Both the position numbers and the translations under genes were made by a program. The notes beneath the pieces were generated by a model. That model was not told the DNA's origin and ran no database searches. It was given only the letters and a program-made list of their open reading frames with translations. Below are positions 37,719 to 47,254 of a DNA stretch of 64,000 nt, piece by piece (within the stretch, counting starts at the first letter, position 1; every line of letters begins with the position of its first letter). The stretch is from Bacillus sp. Marseille-P3661. Its GTDB lineage: Bacteria; Bacillota; Bacilli; Bacillales; Bacillaceae_J. The stretch lies in the NCBI RefSeq assembly GCF_900240995.1, contig NZ_LT965955.1, positions 445,142-509,141 on the forward strand. The letters run 5' to 3'.

Positions 37719-38843
37719 ATGAAAATGATAATTGGTGGAGATTTAGTACCAACAAAATCAAATATCGACCTTTTTAATAGTGGTAACATATCAGAGTTAA
37801 TTGGAGAAAGTTTACTTTCAATTTGGGATGATGTTGATTTCAAAATATTTAACTTAGAAGTTCCATTAGCAGATAGAGTAACACCGATAGATAAATGTGG
37901 CCCAAATCTTATATCTCCAACAAGTGCGATAAAAGGTATTAAAGCCCTTAATCCTTCATTAATAACATTGGCTAATAATCACATACTCGATCATGGCATT
38001 GAAGGGTTAAACTCAACAGTAAAGGTTTTGACAAAAAATAATATACCTTATGTTGGTGTTGGGGAGAATTTAAACACAGCAAGTAAGCCTTATATATTAG
38101 AGCACAAAGGTATTAAAGTTGGTGTATATGCGTGCAGCGAACATGAATTTTCGATAGCGACTAAAGATACTCCTGGTGCTAATCCTTTTGATCTACTAGA
38201 AAGCTTTGATCATATTCGTCAGTTAAAGGAGGAATGTGATCGAGTTATCGTTCTATATCATGGTGGTAAAGAACATTATCAGTATCCATCCCCTATTCTT
38301 CAAAAAGTTTGTAGAAAAATTGTCGAAAATGGAGCAGATTTAGTTATATGTCAACATAGCCATTGTATAGGGTGTGAAGAAGTATATAAAGGATCTACTA
38401 TAGTATATGGACAGGGGAACTTTATATTCGACGGATTAAATAATGAATTTTGGAATACGGGTTTGTTATTAAAAGTTAATATTAATGAAGCCCTACAAGT
38501 AGACTATATACCAATCATAAAAAAAGGAAATACTATTAGGTTAGCTACTGACAGGTTTGAACAGGATATTCTTGAATCTTTTTATAACAGATCAAGAGAA
38601 ATATTGAAGGATAATTTCATAGAGCAACAGTATCAGATATTTGCTGATAAAGCTTTAGAAGCATATTTCAGGAAACTTTTAGGATTTGGTAAATGGTTAG
38701 GACGGATTGACAGGTTTGTATTTAAAGGGAGACTTTCCAAACATAGATATAGTAAAAGTAATATCCTTGCTATACAAAACGCAATTGAATGTGAATCTCA
38801 TAGGGAGTTAATGTTGACAGGGCTAAAGAATTCTAATAAATGA
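37719..38843 (+). CDS. CapA-family (PGA_cap) metallophosphatase-like protein
   Basis: A 374-aa protein beginning IIGGDLVPTKSN, with FNLEVPL, TLANNHILDHG, VYACSEHE, VLYHGGKEHYQYP, and CQHSHCIGCEEVYKGSTIVY followed by GQGNFIFD, all conserved in the CapA family related to calcineurin-type phosphatases. No signal peptide is visible, unlike many CapA proteins, so a cytoplasmic role is likely. It lies 15 bases after the TupA-like gene, and the two together suggest modification with an amino-acid-type group (inference). Confidence 0.87.
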   Translation: MKMIIGGDLVPTKSNIDLFNSGNISELIGESLLSIWDDVDFKIFNLEVPLADRVTPIDKCGPNLISPTSAIKGIKALNPSLITLANNHILDHGIEGLNSTVKVLTKNNIPYVGVGENLNTASKPYILEHKGIKVGVYACSEHEFSIATKDTPGANPFDLLESFDHIRQLKEECDRVIVLYHGGKEHYQYPSPILQKVCRKIVENGADLVICQHSHCIGCEEVYKGSTIVYGQGNFIFDGLNNEFWNTGLLLKVNINEALQVDYIPIIKKGNTIRLATDRFEQDILESFYNRSREILKDNFIEQQYQIFADKALEAYFRKLLGFGKWLGRIDRFVFKGRLSKHRYSKSNILAIQNAIECESHRELMLTGLKNSNK

Positions 38844-38938
38844 GACGAGACCTATCTGACAATATAATATTCTATGTTGATGGGATACTTGGTAACAAGT
38901 TTTTAATTATTAAAGTTGCTTAGGTAAGGAGAAAAAAA

Positions 38939-39748
38939 ATGGGAAAGAGTTATGAAGGTATAAGTATTGTTATACCATATTATAAAGGAGAAAAATATAT
39001 TGATTGTACACTAGATAAATTACTTATATCACTAGAGAATTGTCATATTAATTATGAAATAATAATAGTTAATGATAGCCCAGATGAAAATATAGATAAG
39101 TATTTAGATTTTAGTCCTTACTTAAAAGTAATAACTAATGACTCTAATAAAGGGATATCTTATAGTAGAAATGTAGGTAAAAAAATATCGAAATTTAGTT
39201 ATATATACTTTATAGATCAAGATGACTGGGTAGAAAAAGATTTTTTTAAAGAAGCCTATAAATTTATAGAGAAAGACTACGATATTATATTATTCAATTA
39301 TAACATTACAAAAGATGAATATAAAAAGGTGTACTACAATTCACTGTTTAATACTTATGTTAATTTTATATCATCTAAAAATTTAATAAAATATGGTAAT
39401 GTTTTCAGAACCCCTGGACAAGTAATAATTAAAAAAGACAATTTAAAGGATTTTATTGAGACAAACACAATGGGGGCCGATGATTATTACTTGTTTATTG
39501 ATTTGTTTCATAATAGAAAACAAAAAAAGATTAAATATATTGATAAACCATTATTAAACTATCGATTACATGACAATAATTATACTAACAAGACAAACTT
39601 TTATAATTCTTCGTTAGAATGTTTCAATAAATATAAATATATTAACAACGAAATAAAAAAAATGGAAAAATATTTAATCAAAAGGTACTCTGGAGATATA
39701 TATCTAACTTTAGTGAGTAGGATGATACGGAAATTAATAACTATTTAG
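38939..39748 (+). CDS. Glycosyltransferase family 2
   Basis: A 269-aa GT-A enzyme: GISIVIPYYKGEKYIDCTLD at the N-terminus, EIIIVNDSPD, NKGISYSRNVG, and the metal site FIDQDDWVEKDF. The later GADDYYLFIDLF matches the catalytic Asp region. AAGGAG precedes ATG. The coding sequence is especially A+T rich, like the next gene, which fits recent exchange of this part of the locus. Confidence 0.88.
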   Translation: MGKSYEGISIVIPYYKGEKYIDCTLDKLLISLENCHINYEIIIVNDSPDENIDKYLDFSPYLKVITNDSNKGISYSRNVGKKISKFSYIYFIDQDDWVEKDFFKEAYKFIEKDYDIILFNYNITKDEYKKVYYNSLFNTYVNFISSKNLIKYGNVFRTPGQVIIKKDNLKDFIETNTMGADDYYLFIDLFHNRKQKKIKYIDKPLLNYRLHDNNYTNKTNFYNSSLECFNKYKYINNEIKKMEKYLIKRYSGDIYLTLVSRMIRKLITI

Positions 39749-39987
39749 ATGATTACCCAGTCATGAACACTGAATATCAACAGGTTAGATAGCGAATGGT
39801 TTGTGTAATCACATTTTATGGTGTTCACTACTTTGCTGCGAAATTTCGGAATATTTATCAACTTTATAAGGGGAGTTTATTAAAGAAATATATGAATATA
39901 CATTACAAAGTTATTAATCTCTTTATAACGAGGTATATAACTTCACTTTTCATATAGAACCTAATTAGAATGGTGAGGCAAATTAGT

Positions 39988-41406
39988 TTGAATAATAAAG
40001 CAATTAATTTTATGAAGAATTTTTCATATACATTGATGTCTAATTTAGTATCATTATTAGTATCGGTGTTAATGGTATTAGTTGTACCAAAGTTACTTGG
40101 AACAGAAGATTTTGGATATTGGCAATTATATTTATTCTATTCCTCGTATGTAGGTTTTTTACATTTGGGTTGGAATGATGGGATTTACTTAAGATATGGT
40201 GGGAATGAATACAAAGATTTAAATAAGCGGTTATTCTTTTCACAATTCTATATGCTTGTTATTTTTCAATTTATAGTGGCTGCAATAATCTTTAGCACTT
40301 CCATTATTTTTTTAGCTGATGAAAATAAGGCATTTATTTTTCAAATGACTTCATTATGTCTGATAATTACTAACTTGCGATTTATGTTACTTTTTATTTT
40401 ACAAGGCACAAACAGGATAAAAGAATATGCGATGGTTACAATAAGTGGTAGAATTTTATTCTGTTCTTTGCTTATTGTTTTTTTAGTATTAGGCGTTAGA
40501 GAGTTTAAGTTGTTAATAGTTATTGAGTTAATTGGCAGGTTATTAACCTTTGCCTTTGCAATATATTATTGTAAAGATATAGTCTTTAGAAAAATTTCAA
40601 CTTTTTATTTTAGTTTTAGAGAAGTAACAGAGAATATTAGTGTTGGAATAAAATTAATGTTTGCAAACATAGCAAGCATGCTGATAATAGGAGTAGTTAG
40701 GTTTGGAATAGAGCGTTCCTGGGATGTATCTACATTTGGAAAGGTATCCCTTACACTGAGTATATCTAACCTGATGATGTTATTTATAAATGCTGTAGGT
40801 ATAATTTTGTTCCCTATTTTACGAAGAACAGAAAAAGATAAATTACCTAGCATTTATATAACTATGAGAGATTTCTTGATGATATTCTTGTTAGGTATTC
40901 TCATTTTTTATTATCCACTTAAGGTAGTGTTATCTAATTGGTTGCCTTTATATAGAGAAAGTTTGATGTATTTGGCTTTAATCTTCCCTATTAGTGTGTA
41001 CGAAGGAAAAATGGCTCTACTCATAAATACGTATTTAAGAACTTTGAGAAAAGAAAAACAAATATTAAAAATTAACTTACTATCTTTGGCTATAAGTATT
41101 GTAGTTACTTTTGTAACTACAGTCACGTTTAAAAATTTAGATTTGGCAATCTTCTCGATAATTCTTATTTTAGCAATTCGTAGTGTTTTAGCGGAAATAT
41201 TTTTATCTAAAGTCTTAGAAATTTCGTTGAAAAGGGATTTGGTATTAGAGTCAGTGATAATATTTGTTTTTATACTATCTGGATGGTTTATAAATTCTTG
41301 GCTAACTCTTATTATCTATTTAATTACTTATATTATTTATATATATATAAAACGAGGAGATATTTCAAAAACAATTTTAAACTTAAAGTTACTGCTTTCT
41401 CGTTAA
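39988..41406 (+). CDS. Polysaccharide flippase (Wzx type)
   Basis: A 472-aa membrane protein with about 12 to 14 helices and the MATE/MOP-type N-terminus MKNFSYTLMSNLVSLLVSVL followed by PKLLGTEDFGYWQLY. It would flip lipid-linked repeat units across the membrane. The TTG at 39988 is preferred, nine bases after GGTGAGG; an ATG at 39970 has no ribosome site. A 220-base gap precedes it. Confidence 0.9.
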   Translation: MNNKAINFMKNFSYTLMSNLVSLLVSVLMVLVVPKLLGTEDFGYWQLYLFYSSYVGFLHLGWNDGIYLRYGGNEYKDLNKRLFFSQFYMLVIFQFIVAAIIFSTSIIFLADENKAFIFQMTSLCLIITNLRFMLLFILQGTNRIKEYAMVTISGRILFCSLLIVFLVLGVREFKLLIVIELIGRLLTFAFAIYYCKDIVFRKISTFYFSFREVTENISVGIKLMFANIASMLIIGVVRFGIERSWDVSTFGKVSLTLSISNLMMLFINAVGIILFPILRRTEKDKLPSIYITMRDFLMIFLLGILIFYYPLKVVLSNWLPLYRESLMYLALIFPISVYEGKMALLINTYLRTLRKEKQILKINLLSLAISIVVTFVTTVTFKNLDLAIFSIILILAIRSVLAEIFLSKVLEISLKRDLVLESVIIFVFILSGWFINSWLTLIIYLITYIIYIYIKRGDISKTILNLKLLLSR

Positions 41407-41536
41407 ATTATATATCAAAATCCTGTTGTAAAAGTAGTTATCATAAACTTTGGTTCTAATTCTATTCGATAAATAATTTCTTAGCAAAATTGTTAAAATA
41501 TAATTTTTAAATATTATAAAGGGGGATTGTATTTCT

Positions 41537-41974
41537 ATGAGTACTTTATTAGAATTTGAAAATAAATTTAAGACTAAAGAACTAAAGCTTTTCCAAACAG
41601 ATTATTGGGTTTGGTCATTACGACCACATCAAGCTACACTTGGAGCTGGAGTTCTATCTTTAAAAAGGGAATGTGCCACATTGGGTGAATTAACCCCAGA
41701 AGAATATTGCGACTTAAATAATATAATTAGAGTAATGGAACACTCTCTTAAATTTTCATTTAACTATGATATTTTAAATTATTTGATGCTTATGATGATT
41801 GATCGGCAAGTACATTATCATGTAATACCACGATATGAAAATGAATTAGAGAAATTCGGAAGAGTTTGGGTGGATGAAAAATGGCCTGGTGTACCGAATT
41901 TAGCTGGAGAGAATTTAAATATGGATAAGCTAATTGAGATCTCTAACTATATAAAAAGTAATTTAAAAGTTTAA
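41537..41974 (+). CDS. HIT-family nucleotide-binding protein
   Basis: A 145-aa protein with the HIT motif in the form QVHYHVIPRY: the first of the three histidines is Gln, the two following are kept. HIT proteins hydrolyse or transfer nucleotide monophosphates. It lies 19 bases before a cytidylyltransferase gene, so it may act on the same CDP-type intermediate (inference). AGGGGG precedes the ATG. Confidence 0.82.
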   Translation: MSTLLEFENKFKTKELKLFQTDYWVWSLRPHQATLGAGVLSLKRECATLGELTPEEYCDLNNIIRVMEHSLKFSFNYDILNYLMLMMIDRQVHYHVIPRYENELEKFGRVWVDEKWPGVPNLAGENLNMDKLIEISNYIKSNLKV

Positions 41975-41993
41975 AATCTTAGGGGGAATAAAA

Positions 41994-42440
41994 TTGAAAA
42001 AATACAAAATTGGCTATACAACAGGCGTTTTTGATATGTTTCATATCGGTCACCTTAATATATTGAGAAATGCAAAAGAACAATGTGATTATTTAATAGT
42101 AGGTGTGACGACCGACGAATTAGTGTCGTACAAGAAAAAGATGGCTATTATACCTCATAAAGAGAGAATGGCTATAGTTGAAAGTGTTAAATATGTAGAT
42201 AAAGTAGTTTCTCAGGAAAATATGAACAAAATGGAGGCGTGGAACAAGTATAAATTTGATGTTATGTTTGTAGGAAGTGACTGGAAAGGTACGGAAAAAT
42301 GGAATAAGTTTGAAAGACAATTTAGTGCATTAGGTGTTGCTATTGAGTATTTTCCTTACACAAAGGGTACTTCATCAACACAGTTAAGAGAGGTATTAAG
42401 CAAAATACTAAATAATGAAGTTGCGGTAACCCAAGAATAG
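41994..42440 (+). CDS. Cytidylyltransferase, TagD-like (glycerol-3-phosphate cytidylyltransferase family)
   Basis: A 148-aa enzyme starting at TTG 41994 after AGGGGG. It has TTGVFDMFHIGHLNIL with the HxGH nucleotide site, VGVTTDELV, FVGSDWKGTEKW and the closing TSSTQLR (RTxGxST-like) region. It forms a CDP-linked alcohol or polyol; glycerol-3-phosphate is the usual substrate of such short proteins. Together with the LicD protein it suggests a phosphodiester decoration. Confidence 0.88.
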   Translation: MKKYKIGYTTGVFDMFHIGHLNILRNAKEQCDYLIVGVTTDELVSYKKKMAIIPHKERMAIVESVKYVDKVVSQENMNKMEAWNKYKFDVMFVGSDWKGTEKWNKFERQFSALGVAIEYFPYTKGTSSTQLREVLSKILNNEVAVTQE

Positions 42441-42514
42441 GGCGTATTTTTGACCATTTAAAAATGTTTTTCTTTATATAAAATACAAGTTTTAATTATG
42501 AAAGGAGTAATTAT

Positions 42515-43417
42515 ATGAAAGGTATTATTCTAGCAGGAGGTAGTGGGACACGACTCTATCCATTGACTATGGTTACTAGTAAACAATTATTACCCATTTA
42601 TGATAAGCCTATGATTTATTATCCGTTATCAACACTAATGCTAGCAGGAATTAGAGAAATATTAATAATATCAACACCAGAAGATACACCTCGATTTAAA
42701 TCGCTATTGGGAAATGGTTCTCAATTTGGATTAAAACTAGAGTATAAAGTACAGGAAAGCCCTGATGGATTAGCACAGGCTTTTTTAATTGGTGAGGATT
42801 TCATCGGAGACGACAGTGTTGCCTTAATATTAGGAGATAATATTTTTTATGGTCATGGTTTTACAAAATTATTAGAGAATGCCGCATCTAGAGAAAATGG
42901 TGCGACTGTATTTGGTTATAATGTAAAAGATCCAGAACGTTTTGGAGTGGTAGAGTTTAACGAATATGGTAAAGCAATTTCAATAGAAGAAAAACCCGAG
43001 AAACCCAAATCAACTTACGCTGTAACTGGACTATACTTCTACGATAACAGAGTTGTAAATATTGCAAAACAGATTAAGCCATCAGACCGAGGAGAATTAG
43101 AAATTACAGATGTAAATAAGGCGTATTTAGATTTGAACGATCTTAATGTTGAATTATTAGGGCGTGGTTTTGCATGGCTGGATACTGGAACTCACGAATC
43201 TTTGCTTGAAGCATCCACTTATATAGAAACAGTTGAAAAACGTCAAAGTTTAAAAGTAGCATGTTTAGAAGAAATAGCTTACAGAAAAGGTTATATAGAC
43301 AAAAGTCAATTATTAAAGCTAGCTGAGCCTTTAAAGAAAAATGAGTATGGACAATATTTAATAACATTAGCAAATCAACAGCAAGAAACGGTTAAGCGTG
43401 AGGAGGTGCTAGTTTGA
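42515..43417 (+). CDS. rmlA: Glucose-1-phosphate thymidylyltransferase
   Basis: A 300-aa enzyme making dTDP-glucose, first step to dTDP-L-rhamnose. Motifs: [63 protein letters not shown] and [17 protein letters not shown] precedes the ATG. It overlaps rmlC by four bases; the four rml genes form one tight block in the order A, C, D, B. Confidence 0.96.
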   Translation: MKGIILAGGSGTRLYPLTMVTSKQLLPIYDKPMIYYPLSTLMLAGIREILIISTPEDTPRFKSLLGNGSQFGLKLEYKVQESPDGLAQAFLIGEDFIGDDSVALILGDNIFYGHGFTKLLENAASRENGATVFGYNVKDPERFGVVEFNEYGKAISIEEKPEKPKSTYAVTGLYFYDNRVVNIAKQIKPSDRGELEITDVNKAYLDLNDLNVELLGRGFAWLDTGTHESLLEASTYIETVEKRQSLKVACLEEIAYRKGYIDKSQLLKLAEPLKKNEYGQYLITLANQQQETVKREEVLV

Positions 43418-43974
43418 AATTCTTTGAAACAAATTTAAATGGTGTAATTATTGTCGAACCAACTGTCTTTGGAGATAACCGAGGATGGTTCATGGAATCC
43501 TATAGTGAGGCAAAGTTCTCAGAAACAGGAATGAACCTGAGGTTTGTACAAGATAATCAGTCATTTTCGGCAACAAAAGGTACTCTTAGAGGATTACATT
43601 ATCAATTAAACCCAAGAGCACAGACAAAGTTGGTTAGATGTACTAAAGGAGCAATATATGATGTTGCAGTTGATATACGAAAAGGTAGTTCAACCTTTGG
43701 AGATTGGTTTGGAATAGAATTGACTGCGGATAATAAAAAGCAATTATTAATTCCAAAAGGATTTGCTCATGGTTTTATGACTTTAACTGAAGATGTTGAA
43801 GTTCAATATAAAGTGGACGAACTTTATGCCCCAGAGTGTGATAGAGGTATCATATGGAATGATCCTTCAATTAGAATTGAATGGCCAATGGATGTTAAGC
43901 CTATATTATCTGCAAAAGATGAAAAGGCACCACTACTTAAAGATGCAGAAAACAATTTCATATATGGAGAGTAG
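43414..43974 (+). CDS. rmlC: dTDP-4-dehydrorhamnose 3,5-epimerase
   Basis: A 186-aa cupin-fold epimerase, third step of dTDP-rhamnose synthesis. It starts at TTG 43414 with AGGAGG inside the end of rmlA. Motifs are [20 protein letters not shown] (catalytic His), [20 protein letters not shown], and GFAHGFMTL. Length is normal. Confidence 0.96.
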   Translation: MKFFETNLNGVIIVEPTVFGDNRGWFMESYSEAKFSETGMNLRFVQDNQSFSATKGTLRGLHYQLNPRAQTKLVRCTKGAIYDVAVDIRKGSSTFGDWFGIELTADNKKQLLIPKGFAHGFMTLTEDVEVQYKVDELYAPECDRGIIWNDPSIRIEWPMDVKPILSAKDEKAPLLKDAENNFIYGE

Positions 43975-43978
43975 CGTT

Positions 43979-44833
43979 ATGAAGATTTTAGTAACTGGAT
44001 ATACAGGTCAACTTGGCTATGATATTGTTCACCAAGGATTGCAATTAGGTTTAAACATGGTCGGAATAGGATCTAAGGATATAGATATAACGAATAAAGA
44101 GGCTGTTTTTCAGTATGTTAACAAAGTGAAACCAGAAGCAATTATTCATTGCGCAGCATATACAGCTGTTGATAAGGCTGAAGATGATAAAGATACATGT
44201 CAGCATGTTAATGTTAATGGTACAAATAATTTAGCTGAAGCAGCAAAAGAAATTAATGCGAAATTTATGTATATTAGCACAGATTATGTGTTTAGTGGAG
44301 AAGGACAAACGCCATTCAAGGAATCAGATGAAACTAGTCCGATTGGGCACTATGGGAGAACGAAATTAGAAGGTGAAGAAGTAGTAAAAAAACTATTGAA
44401 TAAATGGTTTATTATACGTATTTCATGGGTTTTTGGTATCAATGGTAACAACTTTGTTAAGACAATGCTACGTTTAGGGGAAACGCGTGATGAATTAAAT
44501 GTTGTCGGTGATCAGGTTGGTTCACCAACTTATACATCCGATTTGGCCAAATTGTTAATTGAAATGATTAAAACTGATAAATATGGAATTTATCATGCAT
44601 CCAATGAAGGCTTTTGCAGTTGGGCCGACTTTGCTCAAGAAATATTTAGACAAGCTAATATTAAAGTGAAAGTTAATTCTATCTCAACAGAGGAATACCC
44701 TACACGAGCTGTACGTCCAAAGAATTCACGAATGTCAAAACAAAAACTAATCGATAATGGCTTTAAACCATTACCTAAATGGCAGGATTCAGTTGAGAGA
44801 TATTTAAAGCAATTAACACAAGAGGTGAAATAG
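43979..44833 (+). CDS. rmlD: dTDP-4-dehydrorhamnose reductase
   Basis: A 284-aa SDR enzyme, last step to dTDP-L-rhamnose. ATG 43979 is chosen because it gives the usual N-terminus MKILVTGYTGQLGYDIV and has GGAGAG just upstream; a longer open frame reaching back into rmlC is a chance extension. Catalytic YGRTKLEGE and STDYVFSG are present. It abuts rmlB directly. Confidence 0.95.
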   Translation: MKILVTGYTGQLGYDIVHQGLQLGLNMVGIGSKDIDITNKEAVFQYVNKVKPEAIIHCAAYTAVDKAEDDKDTCQHVNVNGTNNLAEAAKEINAKFMYISTDYVFSGEGQTPFKESDETSPIGHYGRTKLEGEEVVKKLLNKWFIIRISWVFGINGNNFVKTMLRLGETRDELNVVGDQVGSPTYTSDLAKLLIEMIKTDKYGIYHASNEGFCSWADFAQEIFRQANIKVKVNSISTEEYPTRAVRPKNSRMSKQKLIDNGFKPLPKWQDSVERYLKQLTQEVK

Positions 44834-45853
44834 ATGACAAAGAAGAAAGTACTTATAACTGGTGGCGCAGGTTTCATTGGTGGAAACTTTGTCCAATTCA
44901 TGGTTAATAAATATCCTGATTATGATATATATAATTTGGATTTATTAACATATGCCGGAGATTTAACAAAACATCGCGATATTGAAACAAAGGAAAACTA
45001 TCATTTTGTAAAAGCAGATATTGCAGAGCGAGACATAATAATAACTCTTTTTGAAAAAGAGAAATTTGATTATGTAGTTCATTTCGCAGCAGAAAGCCAC
45101 GTCGACCGTTCAATTATAGATCCAGGAGTATTCGTTCAGACTAATGTACTTGGAACTCAAGTATTATTAGATGCTTCAAAGCAAGTTGGAGTAACAAAAT
45201 TTATTCATGTATCAACTGATGAAGTTTATGGAGAACTAGATTTCGACCCGACAACATTTTTCACTGAAGAAACCCCGTTACAACCGAACAGTCCATATAG
45301 TGCAAGTAAAGCATCTTCTGATTTATTAGTCCGTGCTTATCATGAAACGTATGACTTGCCAATTAATATAACTCGATGCTCAAATAACTATGGTCCTTAT
45401 CACTTTCCTGAAAAGTTAATTCCATTAACAATATCCCGTGTATTAAATGATCAAAAGGTTCCTGTATATGGTGATGGAAAGAACATTCGTGATTGGTTAC
45501 ATGTTATTGATCATTGTGCTGCGATTGATCTTGTGATGCATGAGGGGTTAAACGGTGAAGTATACAATGTTGGTGGACATAACGAGCGTACAAATCTAGA
45601 AGTGGTAAAGGCGATAATTAGTACATTAGGTAAATCAGAGGATTTAATAGAGTTCGTAAAGGATCGTCTTGGCCATGATAAACGATATGCTATTGATCCA
45701 ACTAAACTAGAAGAATTAGGCTGGAAACCAACATATACATTTGAAACGGGTATTGCTCAAACAATTCAATGGTATCTTGATAACAAAAAATGGTGGGAGC
45801 AAATTATTAGTGGGGAATATCAAAATTACTTCGAAAAACAGTACAGTATGTAA
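44834..45853 (+). CDS. rmlB: dTDP-glucose 4,6-dehydratase
   Basis: A 339-aa extended SDR, second step of dTDP-rhamnose synthesis. Motifs: VLITGGAGFIGGNFVQ, HFAAESHVDRSI, STDEVYGEL, catalytic YSASKASSDLLVRAYHETY and RCSNNYGPYHFPEKLIPL. The ATG follows the rmlD stop with no gap, and GAGGTGAAATAG carries the ribosome site within rmlD. Confidence 0.97.
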   Translation: MTKKKVLITGGAGFIGGNFVQFMVNKYPDYDIYNLDLLTYAGDLTKHRDIETKENYHFVKADIAERDIIITLFEKEKFDYVVHFAAESHVDRSIIDPGVFVQTNVLGTQVLLDASKQVGVTKFIHVSTDEVYGELDFDPTTFFTEETPLQPNSPYSASKASSDLLVRAYHETYDLPINITRCSNNYGPYHFPEKLIPLTISRVLNDQKVPVYGDGKNIRDWLHVIDHCAAIDLVMHEGLNGEVYNVGGHNERTNLEVVKAIISTLGKSEDLIEFVKDRLGHDKRYAIDPTKLEELGWKPTYTFETGIAQTIQWYLDNKKWWEQIISGEYQNYFEKQYSM

Positions 45854-45883
45854 AGCCCTACTGTTAAGAAAGGAAGGCTGTCT

Positions 45884-47254
45884 ATGTACAAAATAGCAGT
45901 AGCTGGAACAGGTTATGTTGGTTTAGTAGCTGGTGTTTGTTTTGCTGAAGTGGGCCATCAAGTAACCTGTGTTGATATAGATGAAAAAAAAGTAGAATTA
46001 ATGAAATCAGGGGTATCTCCAATTTATGAAACAGGTTTAGAAGAGTTAATGAAAAAAAATTATTCTGCTGGAAGAATTGAGTATACAACTGACTTTAATT
46101 CAGCCTATAAAGATGCTGATGCAATCTTTATTGGTGTTGGGACACCTGAGCAATCTGATGGTTCTGCAAATTTATCATTCATTGCTACAGTTGCTAGACA
46201 AATTGCTGAATCGGTAGAAAAAGATTGTCTAGTAGTAGTTAAATCAACAGTTCCAGTTGGAACGAATGATAAAGTAGAACAGTTTATTCAGGACTTTTTA
46301 GTTAAAGATGTCAGAGTAGAAGTGGCATCAAATCCTGAATTCTTAGCACAAGGATCTGCCGTTCACGATACTCTTCATGCTGAGAGAATCATTATTGGAA
46401 CAGAAAGTAAATGGGCTGAGGAATTATTAACGAAAATATATGAACCATTTCATTTACCCATTGTTTCAGTAAATAGAAGATCGGCAGAAATGATAAAATA
46501 TGCGTCCAATGACTTCCTTGCATTAAAAATCTCTTATATGAACGATATAGCTAATCTTTGTGAATTGGTTGGGGCGGATATACAGGATGTAGCTAAGGGA
46601 ATGAGTTTTGATGAGCGTATTGGAAGTAAGTTTTTAAATGCAGGGATTGGCTTTGGTGGATCATGCTTCCCTAAGGATACAAAAGCGCTTGAGTATATTG
46701 CTAAACAGAACGGTTATGAACTAAAAACGGTTAAAGCGGCTATTGAGGTAAACAAAGAACAAAAAACAATGCTTTATAAGAAAGCTAGTAAAAGACTTAT
46801 TACATTTAATGGTCTTAAAGTTGCGGTGTTAGGATTAACTTTTAAGCCTGGAACGGATGATTTAAGAGAGGCAGCTTCTCTTGAGAATGTGCCTTTATTA
46901 TTAGAACAAGGTGCAGATATTTATGCATATGATCCTGTTGGTGCAGAAAACTTTGCCAAAATTCATCCAGAGGGTAAGAATGGCAAAGGTAACATTACTT
47001 ATGTTTCCAACATCGAGCATGCTTTAGAAGGTGCGAATGTCTGCTTTGTCTTTACCGAATGGGGAGAAATAAAAGCCGTAACGCCTGAGAGTTATAAAAA
47101 GCTAATGAGAACACCATTAGTATATGATGGTAGAAACATTTATGGTGTTGAGGAAATGCAAAAAGCAGGAGTAGAGTATCACTCAATTGGAAGAACACCT
47201 GCAATTAGAGCAGCTGTTAAGGAGTCGAAGAATCTTGAATTACAAAACTCTTGA
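45884..47254 (+). CDS. ugd: UDP-glucose 6-dehydrogenase
   Basis: A 456-aa enzyme oxidising UDP-glucose to UDP-glucuronate. Motifs: IAVAGTGYVGLVAGVCFAE, VGTPEQSDG, STVPVGT, NPEFLAQGSAV, and the catalytic GFGGSCFPKD with the Cys. AAGGAAGG precedes the ATG. The end lies over the ribosome site and start of the epimerase gene, so UDP-glucuronate passes straight to the next enzyme. Confidence 0.96.
   Translation: MYKIAVAGTGYVGLVAGVCFAEVGHQVTCVDIDEKKVELMKSGVSPIYETGLEELMKKNYSAGRIEYTTDFNSAYKDADAIFIGVGTPEQSDGSANLSFIATVARQIAESVEKDCLVVVKSTVPVGTNDKVEQFIQDFLVKDVRVEVASNPEFLAQGSAVHDTLHAERIIIGTESKWAEELLTKIYEPFHLPIVSVNRRSAEMIKYASNDFLALKISYMNDIANLCELVGADIQDVAKGMSFDERIGSKFLNAGIGFGGSCFPKDTKALEYIAKQNGYELKTVKAAIEVNKEQKTMLYKKASKRLITFNGLKVAVLGLTFKPGTDDLREAASLENVPLLLEQGADIYAYDPVGAENFAKIHPEGKNGKGNITYVSNIEHALEGANVCFVFTEWGEIKAVTPESYKKLMRTPLVYDGRNIYGVEEMQKAGVEYHSIGRTPAIRAAVKESKNLELQNS

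Noticed and set aside
43793..43978. Longer start for rmlD reaching back into rmlC
   Set aside because: The family N-terminus and a ribosome site coincide with ATG 43979; the extra part is rmlC read in another frame.
47187..47234. Longer start for the UDP-glucuronate epimerase within ugd
   Set aside because: No ribosome site; TTG 47235 follows GGAG and gives the normal distance to the Rossmann motif.
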